From assembly GCA_965117025.1 (NCBI GenBank), contig OZ220746.1:1178001-1242000 (forward strand): a stretch of DNA of 64,000 nucleotides. Direction: 5' to 3'. A program made the translations under genes and the position numbers. Each line of letters opens with the position of its first letter. Position 1 is the stretch's first letter. The notes under the pieces were generated by a model. It saw only the letters and a program-made list of their open reading frames with translations. It ran no database searches and was not told the origin of the DNA. This document shows, piece after piece, positions 35,566 to 45,511 of the stretch. This stretch comes from VXPQ01 sp965117025. Lineage in GTDB: Bacteria; Bacteroidota; Rhodothermia; Rhodothermales; VXPQ01.

Positions 35566-37077
35566 TCACCGCTTCCAGAACGCCGGCGCCAGTATGATGA
35601 GCACGGTGAACAACTCGAGTCGGCCGGCCATCATCAGAAAAGAGAGCACCCACTTCCCAAATACAGGAATGTCTGCATAATTGCCGGTAGGGCCGAACGA
35701 ACCGAAGGCCGGGCCGATATTGCCGACACTTGCAATGGCGGCGCTGAAGGCACTGAGGAGATCAAGGCCCAGCACAAACATGATCATCGTACCCAACCCG
35801 ATACCCCCCACATAGAGCACTATGAACGAAAGTACGTTGCTCAAAATGTCTTTGGGAACGACATCCCCGCCCAACCGCACATGAATGACTGCCGCAGGAT
35901 GCAATAACTGCCTGATCTCACGGAAGGAATTTTTGAACATCAGCATGTGCCGGATAATTTTGACCCCGCCGGATGTCGAGCCAGCCATGCCGCCACAAAA
36001 AAACAATAGAAATATGATGCCTACGCCGAGCGGGGGCCATAGCTGATAGTCTGCAATGGTGTACCCGGTGGTTGTCATGATGGCAACCGCCTGAAAGGCT
36101 GCTCGACGTAACGCATCCGACAGCGTCGCATACCCCTCGAAGGCGCCCGCTTCGCGTCCGACCCATGGCATGACGTCCACCGCCGTGTCCCAGATACCGA
36201 TGGCGACCAGCAGCATCGCCGCAAGAGCAATAGCCGCATACACCCGAAACTCGGCGTCCCTGAAAAGCAGATTGGGGCGCCCTTTCAGCATGTGGTAATG
36301 CAAAACAAAATTCACGCCTCCGATAAACATGAATACGGTAATGACCCATTCCACATAGGCAGAGCCATACTCCCCGATGGAACCGTCCTGGGTGGAAAAC
36401 CCACCGGTGGCCATCGTGGTGAAGGCATGATTGATGCTGTCGAAAAGCGACATGGCCGGCAGCAGGAGCAGGACCTGAGCCACTGTAAAGCCGACATAAA
36501 TGAGCCACAAGCGCCGGGCCGTTTCGCGCACGCGGGGGGTAATTTTGTCAGCAGACGGCCCTGGGACTTCCGCTTTGAAAAGCTGCATGCCGCCGATGCC
36601 CAGAATCGGCAGAATCGCAAGGGTGAGCACGATAATACCCATACCCCCCAACCATTGGGCAAGACTGCGCCAGAACAAAAAGGCATGGGGAATCTCCGAT
36701 ATCGCCGGATTCCCGCCTCCACCCAGGATCGTAGCGCCGGTCGTGGTAAACCCGCTCATCGTTTCAAAAAAGGCGTCGGCGTAGGAATCCAGCACACCGC
36801 CCAGCACAAATGGGACCGAGCCGACCAGCGACAGTACAAACCAGGAAAGGCCCACGACGGCAAACCCCTCCCGTATGCCGAGATGCCCGGAGAAATTCTT
36901 CAGGCCGCGCCACATCGCAAATCCGGCCAGGAAGGAAAACGCTGCCGTAACACCGAACGTCCACCACGCCGCCTCGCCATAGCATACCCCAACGGCCATG
37001 GGCAACAGCAAAGCCGCCCCCAGAAACATGAGCAACACGCCAAGGGTGGCGAAAACAGGCTTTATATGAAGAAGCAT
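35566..37077 (-). CDS. trkH: TrkH-family potassium uptake channel subunit
   Basis: 503 residues from ATG 37077. Eight or more transmembrane helices arranged as four M1-P-M2 repeats, with selectivity-filter glycines in MSGFTTTGATIL, FTTMATGGFST, MTTTGYTIADY and the later ASVGNIGPAFGS. SSTSGGVKIIRHML corresponds to the gating-loop area. It forms the potassium-conducting pore, controlled by the neighbouring trkA product (41 bp upstream, same strand). Confidence 0.94.
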   Translation of the reverse strand: MLLHIKPVFATLGVLLMFLGAALLLPMAVGVCYGEAAWWTFGVTAAFSFLAGFAMWRGLKNFSGHLGIREGFAVVGLSWFVLSLVGSVPFVLGGVLDSYADAFFETMSGFTTTGATILGGGGNPAISEIPHAFLFWRSLAQWLGGMGIIVLTLAILPILGIGGMQLFKAEVPGPSADKITPRVRETARRLWLIYVGFTVAQVLLLLPAMSLFDSINHAFTTMATGGFSTQDGSIGEYGSAYVEWVITVFMFIGGVNFVLHYHMLKGRPNLLFRDAEFRVYAAIALAAMLLVAIGIWDTAVDVMPWVGREAGAFEGYATLSDALRRAAFQAVAIMTTTGYTIADYQLWPPLGVGIIFLLFFCGGMAGSTSGGVKIIRHMLMFKNSFREIRQLLHPAAVIHVRLGGDVVPKDILSNVLSFIVLYVGGIGLGTMIMFVLGLDLLSAFSAAIASVGNIGPAFGSFGPTGNYADIPVFGKWVLSFLMMAGRLELFTVLIILAPAFWKR

Positions 37078-37118
37078 AGCGTGCTTCCGGAAAGGGATGT
37101 CACAGGGTCGCAAAACCG

Positions 37119-38471
37119 CTACTTAGCGGCAAACTTGCGCTCGACGTCGTCCATGCGAGAAGGCATGGCGAACACGATAGCCTGATCCCCGGCGGTTATG
37201 TGCGTATCTCCAGTGGCAATGAATACTTCGCCTTCATGTAACACGGCGCCAATGAGTGCGCCGGACAGCAGTTGCAATTCCCTGAGAGGCTTTTGGGATA
37301 TCCACGACCGGGGTTTAGCCTCGATTTCGACGATCTGGGCATCCAGACCATGTATGGTGGCCACGCTCCGTACATGCGTTCCACGCAGATACCGGTGAAT
37401 CTCTCGGGATACAGCCAGTTTTTTACTGACGGCTGCATCCAGGCCGATACTCTGACTGATCGGGATGTACGTATTCTTGGAAAGTAACGCTACGGTCTTC
37501 CTGACGCCGAGATGCTTTGCCATGAGACAGGTGACCAGATTCGATTCCTCGTCGTCCGTCACCGCTACGAAGGCATCCATCTCACCCAGCCCCTCCTGAA
37601 CCAGTAAATCTATATCGGTGGCGGCGCCATGGATGACGAGCACATTCTTCAATATCTCCGCCAGTTTCGCCGCCCGCTCCTTGTTTGGCTCCACAAGTTT
37701 CACGGTCTTGTTCTTTTCGCATCCGAACTGGGAAGCGACCCCCACACCCACTGCGGTTCCGCCAAGAATCATGATGTGATTTGCCCGGGTCTCCGCCTTG
37801 CCCATCATAGCAGATATATATCCCATGTATTTCGGCAAGGCAAGCACGAAAACCTGATCACCTTGCCGGAGCGTATCGCTGCCCCCTGGAATAATCGTAC
37901 GAGCGCCCCGACTAATGCCCATTACGCGAAACTGCACATGGCTATGGGCCGCCGCTATATCCTGGAGTTTTTTTCCCGCAACGGGGGCATCAGCATCAAT
38001 CCGGAGGCCCATCAACTGTAACCGGCCATCGGCGAAATCGAGAATGTCGGTGGCGCTGGCGCGGCGCACCAGCCACACCACTTCATTGGCGGCGCTTTCT
38101 TCCGGGTGAATGACAAGATCAATCCCGAAATCGCTCGTCTTGAGCACAGATTGGGCGCGAGTGATTTCATCGGACCGGACACGGGCAATCGTCGTGGATA
38201 CACCGAGCCGGTCCGCCAGCATACAGGCAATGATATTCACTTCGTCCACGGGCGTTACCGCGATCAGCATATCCGCCCTGGTTATACCCGCCTCATCAAG
38301 CACCTCGGAGGATGTGCCATTGCCGACAATGGCCATCACGTCGAGTTTTTCATGAACCTGCCGGATGGCGTCGGCATCCTGGTCGATGACCACCACGTCA
38401 TGCTCCTCGCGTGACAGCATACGGGCCACATCGTAGCCTACTTCACCGGCTCCTACGACAATTACGCGCAA
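37119..38471 (-). CDS. trkA: Trk system potassium uptake regulatory protein TrkA
   Basis: 450 residues in two RCK halves. Each has an NAD-binding Rossmann domain (VVGAGEVGYDVARML at residue 4; ILGGTAVGVGVASQFG near 230) followed by an RCK_C domain. Conserved acidic residues at strand ends (VVIDQD; KLVEPN) fit nucleotide binding. This cytosolic ring gates TrkH. Adjacent upstream of trkH and downstream of a large histidine kinase on the same strand. Confidence 0.95.
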   Translation of the reverse strand: MRVIVVGAGEVGYDVARMLSREEHDVVVIDQDADAIRQVHEKLDVMAIVGNGTSSEVLDEAGITRADMLIAVTPVDEVNIIACMLADRLGVSTTIARVRSDEITRAQSVLKTSDFGIDLVIHPEESAANEVVWLVRRASATDILDFADGRLQLMGLRIDADAPVAGKKLQDIAAAHSHVQFRVMGISRGARTIIPGGSDTLRQGDQVFVLALPKYMGYISAMMGKAETRANHIMILGGTAVGVGVASQFGCEKNKTVKLVEPNKERAAKLAEILKNVLVIHGAATDIDLLVQEGLGEMDAFVAVTDDEESNLVTCLMAKHLGVRKTVALLSKNTYIPISQSIGLDAAVSKKLAVSREIHRYLRGTHVRSVATIHGLDAQIVEIEAKPRSWISQKPLRELQLLSGALIGAVLHEGEVFIATGDTHITAGDQAIVFAMPSRMDDVERKFAAK

Positions 38472-38547
38472 TTCAAAATCGCAGATATGGGATCAGCGCA
38501 ACAACGGATATTCCCGATCCCTCGAACGCAAGGCGTGCAGGAAAGGT

Positions 38548-41500
38548 TCAGGAAGCGGTGACGCTGTCGTCGATCAAAGGAAAACGCACCTGAAAAACAG
38601 TTCCCTTGCCGACCTCCGTCGTGAATCCGATGGTTCCCCGCATCTCTTCCACGCTCTTCTTCACGATAGCCAATCCAAGTCCGGTGCCGCTTGTTTTCGT
38701 CGAGAAGTGCGGTTCAAAAATTTTCTGGCCCACCGCTTCTTCAATCCCCGATCCATTATCGACCACATAGCTGCATCCCCATACCTTTCCAGCCACCTCT
38801 TCCAGTTCGGTGCGCACCTCGACCCTGCCCATTTCCGGCGCTGAAATAGCCTGGAGGGCGTTTTTGATCAGGTTGATGTAGGTACGGCGCAATTCCGCCC
38901 GGTCGGCTTCGATAAAAAGCGGAGCTTCGGATAAAGCGGATCGGATACCGATCTCACTTTCTTCCTGCATCAATGAAACGGCTTCCCGGATCACGTCATT
39001 CATATCTATACGCTGCATCTCACGGGAGGGCATCCGGGCAAACGCATGAAACTCGCTCGCTATACGCGCCAACGAATCAATCTGCTCGATCAGCGTACCC
39101 GTAATGCGGTCGAAAACCTGACCAAATCTATTCCGGGCGTCCGGCTCGTTCCCCCGGTCCGTGAAAGCCTGACGCAGATGCTGCACGGACAGTTTCATGG
39201 GAGTAAGCGGATTCCTGATTTCGTGAGCCACCTGTCGCGCCATTTCCCGCCACGCAAGCTGACGTTCCTGCCGGGCCAGCTTGATCTGACTTTCGGAAAG
39301 CTGTTGCTGCATTTCATTGAATGTTTCGACAAGTTCCCCGATCTCATCGCGCGAATCAACCGGAAGTGTATTGCCGAAACGTCCCACAGCAACCGCCTTC
39401 AGACCGGATCGAAGCCGGGCGATCGGCTTCGATATGGCGTTCGCAAGCAACAACCCCGTCAGCACCACAAGCAGCACGAGAAGCAACAACGAACCGAAAA
39501 GGTAAGCGACGGTATCCGCACGTTCCTCCTCAATGATTTCCTGCTCGGGAAGAATGGGGGTGGAAACGACATAACGCGGACTTCCCTCTTCTCCGACAAA
39601 CGCCCTGAATCCCGCCATATACGTAAAACTTCCTACGCGCTCGTCGGTGAACGTAACCCGGTCCGCATCGGTGTACAATGCCTTGTACGCCTCGATCGGC
39701 AACCGCCGATCTACGAGCCGGTCACGAATCAGTTGCGGGCGGCTGAGGCGGGAGATCGTATGCCCTTCATATATATTCAAGTCAATGCCTACGCGGGCTG
39801 CCAACGAATCGATAGGCATGCGGTCAAGCACGCTGGATGGACGTTCGCCGTGGCGCGCCTCTGCCGCCAGTACCTGTTCGACGCGATCAAGGTGCCGGTG
39901 GAGCCACCGCTGTACGGATTGCCTGCTTTCGACCGTGACTGCTTGCTCTCCCACCACACCGACAAGACCTACCAGGATAATGCCAATTCCGATAAGCGCG
40001 TTCAGCACCTTGTCCCGGAAGCGAATATGGGGAGCTGGCAATAGCCCCCTCCGGTGACGAACCCGGATGCCGACCAGGTAACATAACAACGCGATCACAA
40101 GACCGCCCATGGTCAGGCGCAACAGGTAATACAAGTGATCGAACAGGGTAACGTGAGGAGCACGCACCGCAAACACCTGCATCGCACCCGGAAATGAATC
40201 CATCGCCGGCGCAGGTTCTCCACGCATATAGTAGCTCTGCCAGGCGCCTCCTTCCAATCGCTCGTTCCTCCAGACAGTCGGTTCATGCAAGAGCGCTTGC
40301 GTCACGTCTTCCGGAAGCCGGTATCGTTCGAAATCACGCCCGGTACTCCGAAACAGAAAACCGTCGCGAAACTCCGCCCCGGAAAACGTATCGAACAAGG
40401 CATCGTTCGAACCGGAAGGCAATAATACGCCGGAAATCGGCGTGCCGCCCTCTGCAAACGAGACGCGTGGCCCCTCCCCTTGAGCGAATGCCTCCGCAGC
40501 CGCAATCATGCGCACATGCCGGCTGGCATCCAGACCCAGATAAAACATGGGGTACAGCAGAAAGGTCACAAGAAAAACCAGCGGGAAAAGATTCCGAAGC
40601 GTGATGAGGTTCATCAGCTGAGCCGACCGCAACATGCCAAGACACACCAGCCCGAAAACAGCTGCAAGCATATAGCCCAATACGGCAAGAGGAAGCACGG
40701 TCCCGATCGGAGTAAGCATATACACTGCGACGACAGGTACGGCCACAGAGAATCCCGCAAGGACCCCGAAGGTCCAGGGAGAGCTCCGGGGCGCCAACCG
40801 ATGAAGTGCTTCCGTAACCGCTACCCATGTCACACCCGCGGCAAGCAGAATCACACCGATCTGCATCAGCACAAGACTGCAAAAAACGACCAGCAGATGC
40901 AGATCGGGAATAAGCCCCCCCTTGGCAAAAAAGTCGAATGTGCTATGCAAGGCCACATGTCGCGCTACAAGCGCCGGTAAAAACAGCAGACCCGCAAGGA
41001 TACCTGTGCATGCCGCCACCACCCCGGCAAGAACCATCCGCGAAATGCGACGTGGACGGAACAGCCGGTCTCGTACTTTCCGGAGTGCGCCGACCCATTC
41101 CAGGAAAGCCCCGGAAAAGGCAACCAGAAACAGAATGGTGATCAACAATTCGCCGGTGGAGCCAAGCACCCCTCCGAATAATCCGGACGAAAGATGTGTC
41201 GGGTCAAAAAGCGGGGCAAGAGGCGTCTTGCCTTGTTGCCACCGGGACGGAACGTTCATCTCCAACAGGATGAAGCGAAGCAACCACCAGTATACAGCAC
41301 ACATCGCGAAGCCTCCGACCACAGCCCACCACCGGTTACGGCTCGGCTTCGCCTGCAAACGCCGAACCTCCCGGCGATACAGGCACCACATTCCGCCCAT
41401 CGTCCAGAAAAGAAACAGCGCGGTCCAAAGCGCCATGAGATGATCGGGCAGCACGGCAGCCAGGGCCGTCATTTGCCTGACGGAAGGAGCATCTACGGTA

Positions 41501-42219
41501 ACAAGGCCCAGCACCGTGCCATCTACACCCTGCAGCAAACGCGAGAAAGCTGCAGCCTCTTCAATGGACACATCGAATGTCAATTCCACAGGTAGCTTTG
41601 CCAGCCTTCGCCATTTAGGAACGAGGCTCACATCCTTGATATATTCGTTGTGAACCGGGGGCGCATACCCCACAAGGCGCATTGCCCTGACCACGCCCAG
41701 GATACGGGTATCGCGTTCTATCGGACGCCATGCAACAATTGCCTGACGAAATGCCCCGTCTTGTGCAATGCCCGTGTGCAACCCGGCAGGGAATTCCGCT
41801 AAAGCCGGAGCTGCATCCATAGGCATACTGAATCCATTCCAGGCTACCAGTTTCATCTCCGGGGTGTACAACTCAACCGACGTTCCGTAGGGCACCGCCA
41901 TGGCGGAAAAGTAGCGCACGAGCGTTGCCGAATCAGGCTGTGCAAGGGCTCCCTGCGCATCAAGAGCCTCCATGACTTCCGGGGCGGAGGCAATGCGTCC
42001 GGTGCGCTCGAAGAGGTCACGCTGCATAACCCCGAAGTCACGGTTAATGCGATCCAGCGCTACCGAGACCACCTCTCCCCGGTACACCTGGGGAGCCTTC
42101 TCGATTCGGGCGCTGTGCACCTCCCGGAACATCCACGTGAGGGGTATCAGCAAAAGAAGTCCCCCGGCCACCACCATGAAGCGAATGAAGCGCCCTCGAA
42201 CCGGAAAGAATTTTTTCAT
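38548..42219 (-). CDS. Very large polytopic sensor histidine kinase
   Basis: 1223 residues. One N-terminal helix (about 12-32), a ~210-residue extracytoplasmic part, a block of about ten hydrophobic helices (about 255-590), another extracytoplasmic segment, and two helices. A third sensory loop and a last helix near 910-935 precede a HAMP linker. The kinase core has a phospho-acceptor His at about 999 in QVAHEIRNPLTPMKLSVQHL (NtrY-like H-box). ATPase N-box NLIKNALQAI and G-boxes DNGSGIEE and GTGLGLAIVKK are intact. No response regulator is adjacent; the nearest downstream genes are trkA and trkH (76-bp gap). The signal is unknown. Confidence 0.9.
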   Translation of the reverse strand: MKKFFPVRGRFIRFMVVAGGLLLLIPLTWMFREVHSARIEKAPQVYRGEVVSVALDRINRDFGVMQRDLFERTGRIASAPEVMEALDAQGALAQPDSATLVRYFSAMAVPYGTSVELYTPEMKLVAWNGFSMPMDAAPALAEFPAGLHTGIAQDGAFRQAIVAWRPIERDTRILGVVRAMRLVGYAPPVHNEYIKDVSLVPKWRRLAKLPVELTFDVSIEEAAAFSRLLQGVDGTVLGLVTVDAPSVRQMTALAAVLPDHLMALWTALFLFWTMGGMWCLYRREVRRLQAKPSRNRWWAVVGGFAMCAVYWWLLRFILLEMNVPSRWQQGKTPLAPLFDPTHLSSGLFGGVLGSTGELLITILFLVAFSGAFLEWVGALRKVRDRLFRPRRISRMVLAGVVAACTGILAGLLFLPALVARHVALHSTFDFFAKGGLIPDLHLLVVFCSLVLMQIGVILLAAGVTWVAVTEALHRLAPRSSPWTFGVLAGFSVAVPVVAVYMLTPIGTVLPLAVLGYMLAAVFGLVCLGMLRSAQLMNLITLRNLFPLVFLVTFLLYPMFYLGLDASRHVRMIAAAEAFAQGEGPRVSFAEGGTPISGVLLPSGSNDALFDTFSGAEFRDGFLFRSTGRDFERYRLPEDVTQALLHEPTVWRNERLEGGAWQSYYMRGEPAPAMDSFPGAMQVFAVRAPHVTLFDHLYYLLRLTMGGLVIALLCYLVGIRVRHRRGLLPAPHIRFRDKVLNALIGIGIILVGLVGVVGEQAVTVESRQSVQRWLHRHLDRVEQVLAAEARHGERPSSVLDRMPIDSLAARVGIDLNIYEGHTISRLSRPQLIRDRLVDRRLPIEAYKALYTDADRVTFTDERVGSFTYMAGFRAFVGEEGSPRYVVSTPILPEQEIIEEERADTVAYLFGSLLLLVLLVVLTGLLLANAISKPIARLRSGLKAVAVGRFGNTLPVDSRDEIGELVETFNEMQQQLSESQIKLARQERQLAWREMARQVAHEIRNPLTPMKLSVQHLRQAFTDRGNEPDARNRFGQVFDRITGTLIEQIDSLARIASEFHAFARMPSREMQRIDMNDVIREAVSLMQEESEIGIRSALSEAPLFIEADRAELRRTYINLIKNALQAISAPEMGRVEVRTELEEVAGKVWGCSYVVDNGSGIEEAVGQKIFEPHFSTKTSGTGLGLAIVKKSVEEMRGTIGFTTEVGKGTVFQVRFPLIDDSVTAS

Positions 42220-42271
42220 GATGGGATTGTCATGAGCCGGACAAGCCGCGACAATAACAAGGCGGAAAACC

Positions 42272-42300
42272 TGGCAAAGTTCTTCGCGGGTGTGTATACT
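42272..42300 (+). promoter_or_regulatory. Possible promoter of the susC-like gene
   Basis: TATACT at 42295-42300 is a good -10 element. The matching -35 place 17 bp upstream (TGGCAA, 42272-42277) is weak. A start near 42307 would leave a leader of about 20 bases before ATG 42326. Bacteroidota sigma factors can use other elements, so this is tentative. Confidence 0.3.
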
Positions 42301-42325
42301 CAGCGCTCATTGAGCGGGAAATAAC

Positions 42326-45300
42326 ATGATAAGAAAGTCGCAAATTTCATGCCTGATACTACTCCTTTCGCTGCCAATCACGGCGACAGCGCAGAATGTG
42401 ACTATATCCGGCTTGGTAACAGACACCGATAACCAGGCGCTTATCGGTGCAAACGTATCCATTCCCGATTGGCTGCTTGGCGCTTCGACAGACATCGAAG
42501 GCCGCTATTCTTTTGGAGTGCCTTCCGATTATGTAGGGGAGTCCGTCGATCTCAGGGTCCAATATCTCGGCTATTCACCGCAGACCCGGGCCGTCACCAT
42601 CTCGCTCCTGGAAATGACGGAGCACTTTGTGCTTATCGAGGATTTTTTCAATCTGGATGAGGTCGTCGTAACAGGAGTTGCTGAAGCAACGCCAAAAAAG
42701 AAGCTGGCCTTCACGGTAGATCAGGTCGATAGAGATCTGGTGGAACTCGCGCCGGCACGCAGTCCGCTTCACGGCCTGCACGGGAAAGTGGCTGGAGCCA
42801 GCGTAATGGCTCAGAGCGGGCAACCGGGGGACGGCATTTCCGTGCGACTGCGCGGGTCTACCAGCATTTCGGGAAGTTCGCAGCCACTCTATATCGTCGA
42901 TGGCGTCATTCTCGGAGCCGACCAGGTCGACATCGATGCACTGGACATCGAAAACATAGAGATTGTCAAGGGGGCTTCCGCATCGTCACTCTACGGATCC
43001 CGCGCGCAAAACGGGGTCCTTCAAATTTCGACCAAGCGGGGCGATCATATCCCTATAAACCAGACACGCGTAACGATCCGCAATGAGGTCGGCACTAACT
43101 TCATGACAAATAATTTTATTCCCAATAATTCGCACAACTATCGGACAAATGCTGCCGGAACCTCTTTTGTCGATGCCCATGGGAACGACATCCCTTATGG
43201 ATCTGCGACCGTCATTGACGGAAGTACAGCGGTATCCTTTTTTGACAATCCGTATCCGGGTGAAACGTACAACGCGTTCGACGAATTTTTCAAACCGGGT
43301 AATACGTGGACCAATTCCATCGCAATAAGCCGCAATACGAGGGCTACCAACTTTCTTTTTTCATTTGCGAATCTGACAGAAGAGGGTATCATTGTCGGCC
43401 AGAAAGGATACAATCGAAAAAGTCTTCGCCTTAATATGGATCATCACCTGAAACGTACATTGTCTATTTCACTCTCAAGTTTTTATGCAACCTCTACGCG
43501 GGATGCTCCAAATAATGTGGACATAAATCCGTTTTTCGGCATTATGTTTACCAGCCCCGCAGTGAGTCTTGCGGAGCGTGACGAAAATGGTGAACTTAAG
43601 GTACGCGCCGATCCTTTATCTATTGAAGACAACCCGCTCTACATTATCGAGAACGTCGACGAAGTCCAAAAACGCTCGCGGATATACGGCAATCTCCGGC
43701 AAAGCTGGAAACCCATAGACTGGTTTGATCTTGAAGCCAATCTGAGTTTCGACCGCTCGGACCGCGACGGTCTGGAGTTTTATGACAAGGGATATCAGCA
43801 GATTGGCGACAACAGTAAGGAAGAGGGCGAAATCGATCGCAGTAATGCCCTGTCCTCCGCCCTGAATGCCAACGTAACGGCTTCCTTTCGCAAGCAATTC
43901 GATCGCCTGGTTGCACGCACACAGTTTCGCTGGGCAAAGGAGGATTTCAGCAATGAGGCGGAATTCATCAGTGGTAGAGGACTGGCGACGGCAGGACTTG
44001 CAGATCTTTCCAATGTGAACACCGATGATAAAACCATCAGTTCCAGCAGTTCAACGATCCGTTCCGAGGGCTTTTATGGGCTGATAGGCACAGACTATGC
44101 CGACCGCTACATCATTGACGCCTTAGTGCGCCGCGATGGCAGTTCACTGTTCGGCGCGGAGGAGAGGTGGCAAACCTATTTTCGCATCAGCGGCGCATAC
44201 CGCCTATCGGAAGAAACCTGGTGGCCTGCCAGGGGGGCGCTTCCTGAATTCAAGCTGCGAGGTTCGTACGGCACCGCAGGCGCACGTCCATGCTTTGAAT
44301 GCCAATACGAAACATTTTTTCTCTCCAATGGCCAACTAAGTAAATCGACCCTTGGTAATGAACTGCTGAAACCTGAATTGCAGAAAGAAACCGAACTGGG
44401 GCTGGAATTTTCTGTTTGGAATAAGGCATTTGTCGAATTGATATATGCGGATTCCAGGGTGGAAGATCAGTTGCTGCTCGTTCCATTGTCTGCCTCGGCA
44501 GGCTATCAAGGGCAATGGCAAAATGCCGGAACCCTCGAATCCAATACGATAGAGGCATCTATCCGTACATCGTTGTTCCGAAATGCTTCCGGTAGCCTGG
44601 ACATAGGAGTCGTTTTTGACCGCACGCGTCAGAAAATCACCGAGTTTGCCCCTCCAGCGTTCCGGGGCGGCCCCAAGAATGCCTTCTATATTCGAGAAGG
44701 TGAAATTCTGGGTGCCATGTACGGCGACAAGTTCCTCACGAATATGGATGAACTGCCTCTGGGCGTTTCAAAAGATCAGTTCCAGGTTAATGATCACGGC
44801 TATGTGGTATGGGTCGGTTCGGATAACACCTATATGGACGGCATTTCCCAAAGCCTTTGGGGAACCTCCAGCAGCCACATGACGACGCCCTGTGGCGACA
44901 AGTCGTACGAATGGGGTATGCCGATTCTGTTCGAGAATGAAGAATGCACAGCATTCTCCAGAATTGGCAATACCCTCCCCGACTATAATCTGGGAATAAA
45001 CACCACATTACGCTGGCGCGGAGTCACCGTCTATATGCTCTGGAATGCACAGATAGGCGGCGATATATACAACGCTACTGCCCAGTGGGCCTACAGGGAT
45101 GATCGGCATCGGGATCAGGATCAGGCAGGTAAGCCTGATGAAGTCAAGAAGACGGCGAATTACATGCAAGCCCTCTACCACGCGAACGGGACAAATAACC
45201 ACTTCGTCGAAGAAGGCGATTATGTGAAGTTGCGTGAATTCACGGTGGAATATTCCCTCGGCAGAGAGCGGCTTTTACGGATGTTCGGCAGCACATTGGG

Positions 45301-45493
45301 GTTACATCGCGTGAGCTTTGGTATCACCGGGCGCAATCTGCTCACCTTCACAAACTATTCGGGATTTGATCCCGAAACCGGTCGGACCAGCGAAAACGCG
45401 ACGGTGGGAGGAGATGCATCGTTGTTCCGTGTGGACCAGTTTCGCTATCCGAACTACCGCAACCTTACAGGAAGGGTCACCATTGAATTTTAA
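42326..45493 (+). CDS. SusC/RagA-family TonB-dependent outer-membrane transporter
   Basis: 1055 residues. Signal peptide (cleavage near TATA/QN), then a CarboxypepD_reg-like domain (about 25-105, VTISGLVTDTDNQALIGANV) and the plug. The plug holds the SusC signatures SGQPGDGISVRLRGSTSISG, PLYIVDGVILG and ASSLYGSRAQNGVLQISTK. A long beta-barrel follows, ending FRYPNYRNLTGRVTIEF with an aromatic last residue. It should import a ligand captured by the SusD partner 18 bp downstream, using TonB energy. No glycoside hydrolase is adjacent, so the ligand cannot be named. Confidence 0.95.
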   Translation: MIRKSQISCLILLLSLPITATAQNVTISGLVTDTDNQALIGANVSIPDWLLGASTDIEGRYSFGVPSDYVGESVDLRVQYLGYSPQTRAVTISLLEMTEHFVLIEDFFNLDEVVVTGVAEATPKKKLAFTVDQVDRDLVELAPARSPLHGLHGKVAGASVMAQSGQPGDGISVRLRGSTSISGSSQPLYIVDGVILGADQVDIDALDIENIEIVKGASASSLYGSRAQNGVLQISTKRGDHIPINQTRVTIRNEVGTNFMTNNFIPNNSHNYRTNAAGTSFVDAHGNDIPYGSATVIDGSTAVSFFDNPYPGETYNAFDEFFKPGNTWTNSIAISRNTRATNFLFSFANLTEEGIIVGQKGYNRKSLRLNMDHHLKRTLSISLSSFYATSTRDAPNNVDINPFFGIMFTSPAVSLAERDENGELKVRADPLSIEDNPLYIIENVDEVQKRSRIYGNLRQSWKPIDWFDLEANLSFDRSDRDGLEFYDKGYQQIGDNSKEEGEIDRSNALSSALNANVTASFRKQFDRLVARTQFRWAKEDFSNEAEFISGRGLATAGLADLSNVNTDDKTISSSSSTIRSEGFYGLIGTDYADRYIIDALVRRDGSSLFGAEERWQTYFRISGAYRLSEETWWPARGALPEFKLRGSYGTAGARPCFECQYETFFLSNGQLSKSTLGNELLKPELQKETELGLEFSVWNKAFVELIYADSRVEDQLLLVPLSASAGYQGQWQNAGTLESNTIEASIRTSLFRNASGSLDIGVVFDRTRQKITEFAPPAFRGGPKNAFYIREGEILGAMYGDKFLTNMDELPLGVSKDQFQVNDHGYVVWVGSDNTYMDGISQSLWGTSSSHMTTPCGDKSYEWGMPILFENEECTAFSRIGNTLPDYNLGINTTLRWRGVTVYMLWNAQIGGDIYNATAQWAYRDDRHRDQDQAGKPDEVKKTANYMQALYHANGTNNHFVEEGDYVKLREFTVEYSLGRERLLRMFGSTLGLHRVSFGITGRNLLTFTNYSGFDPETGRTSENATVGGDASLFRVDQFRYPNYRNLTGRVTIEF

Positions 45494-45511
45494 GCCAGCG
45501 GCTGATACAAA

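Noticed and set aside
39046..40044. Plus-strand open frame of 332 codons
   Set aside because: Mirror of the histidine kinase coding sequence; the minus-strand product has full kinase motifs.
37119..42219. Two-component pair with the Trk genes
   Set aside because: TrkA is an NAD-binding RCK protein without a receiver domain, so the histidine kinase has no partner here.
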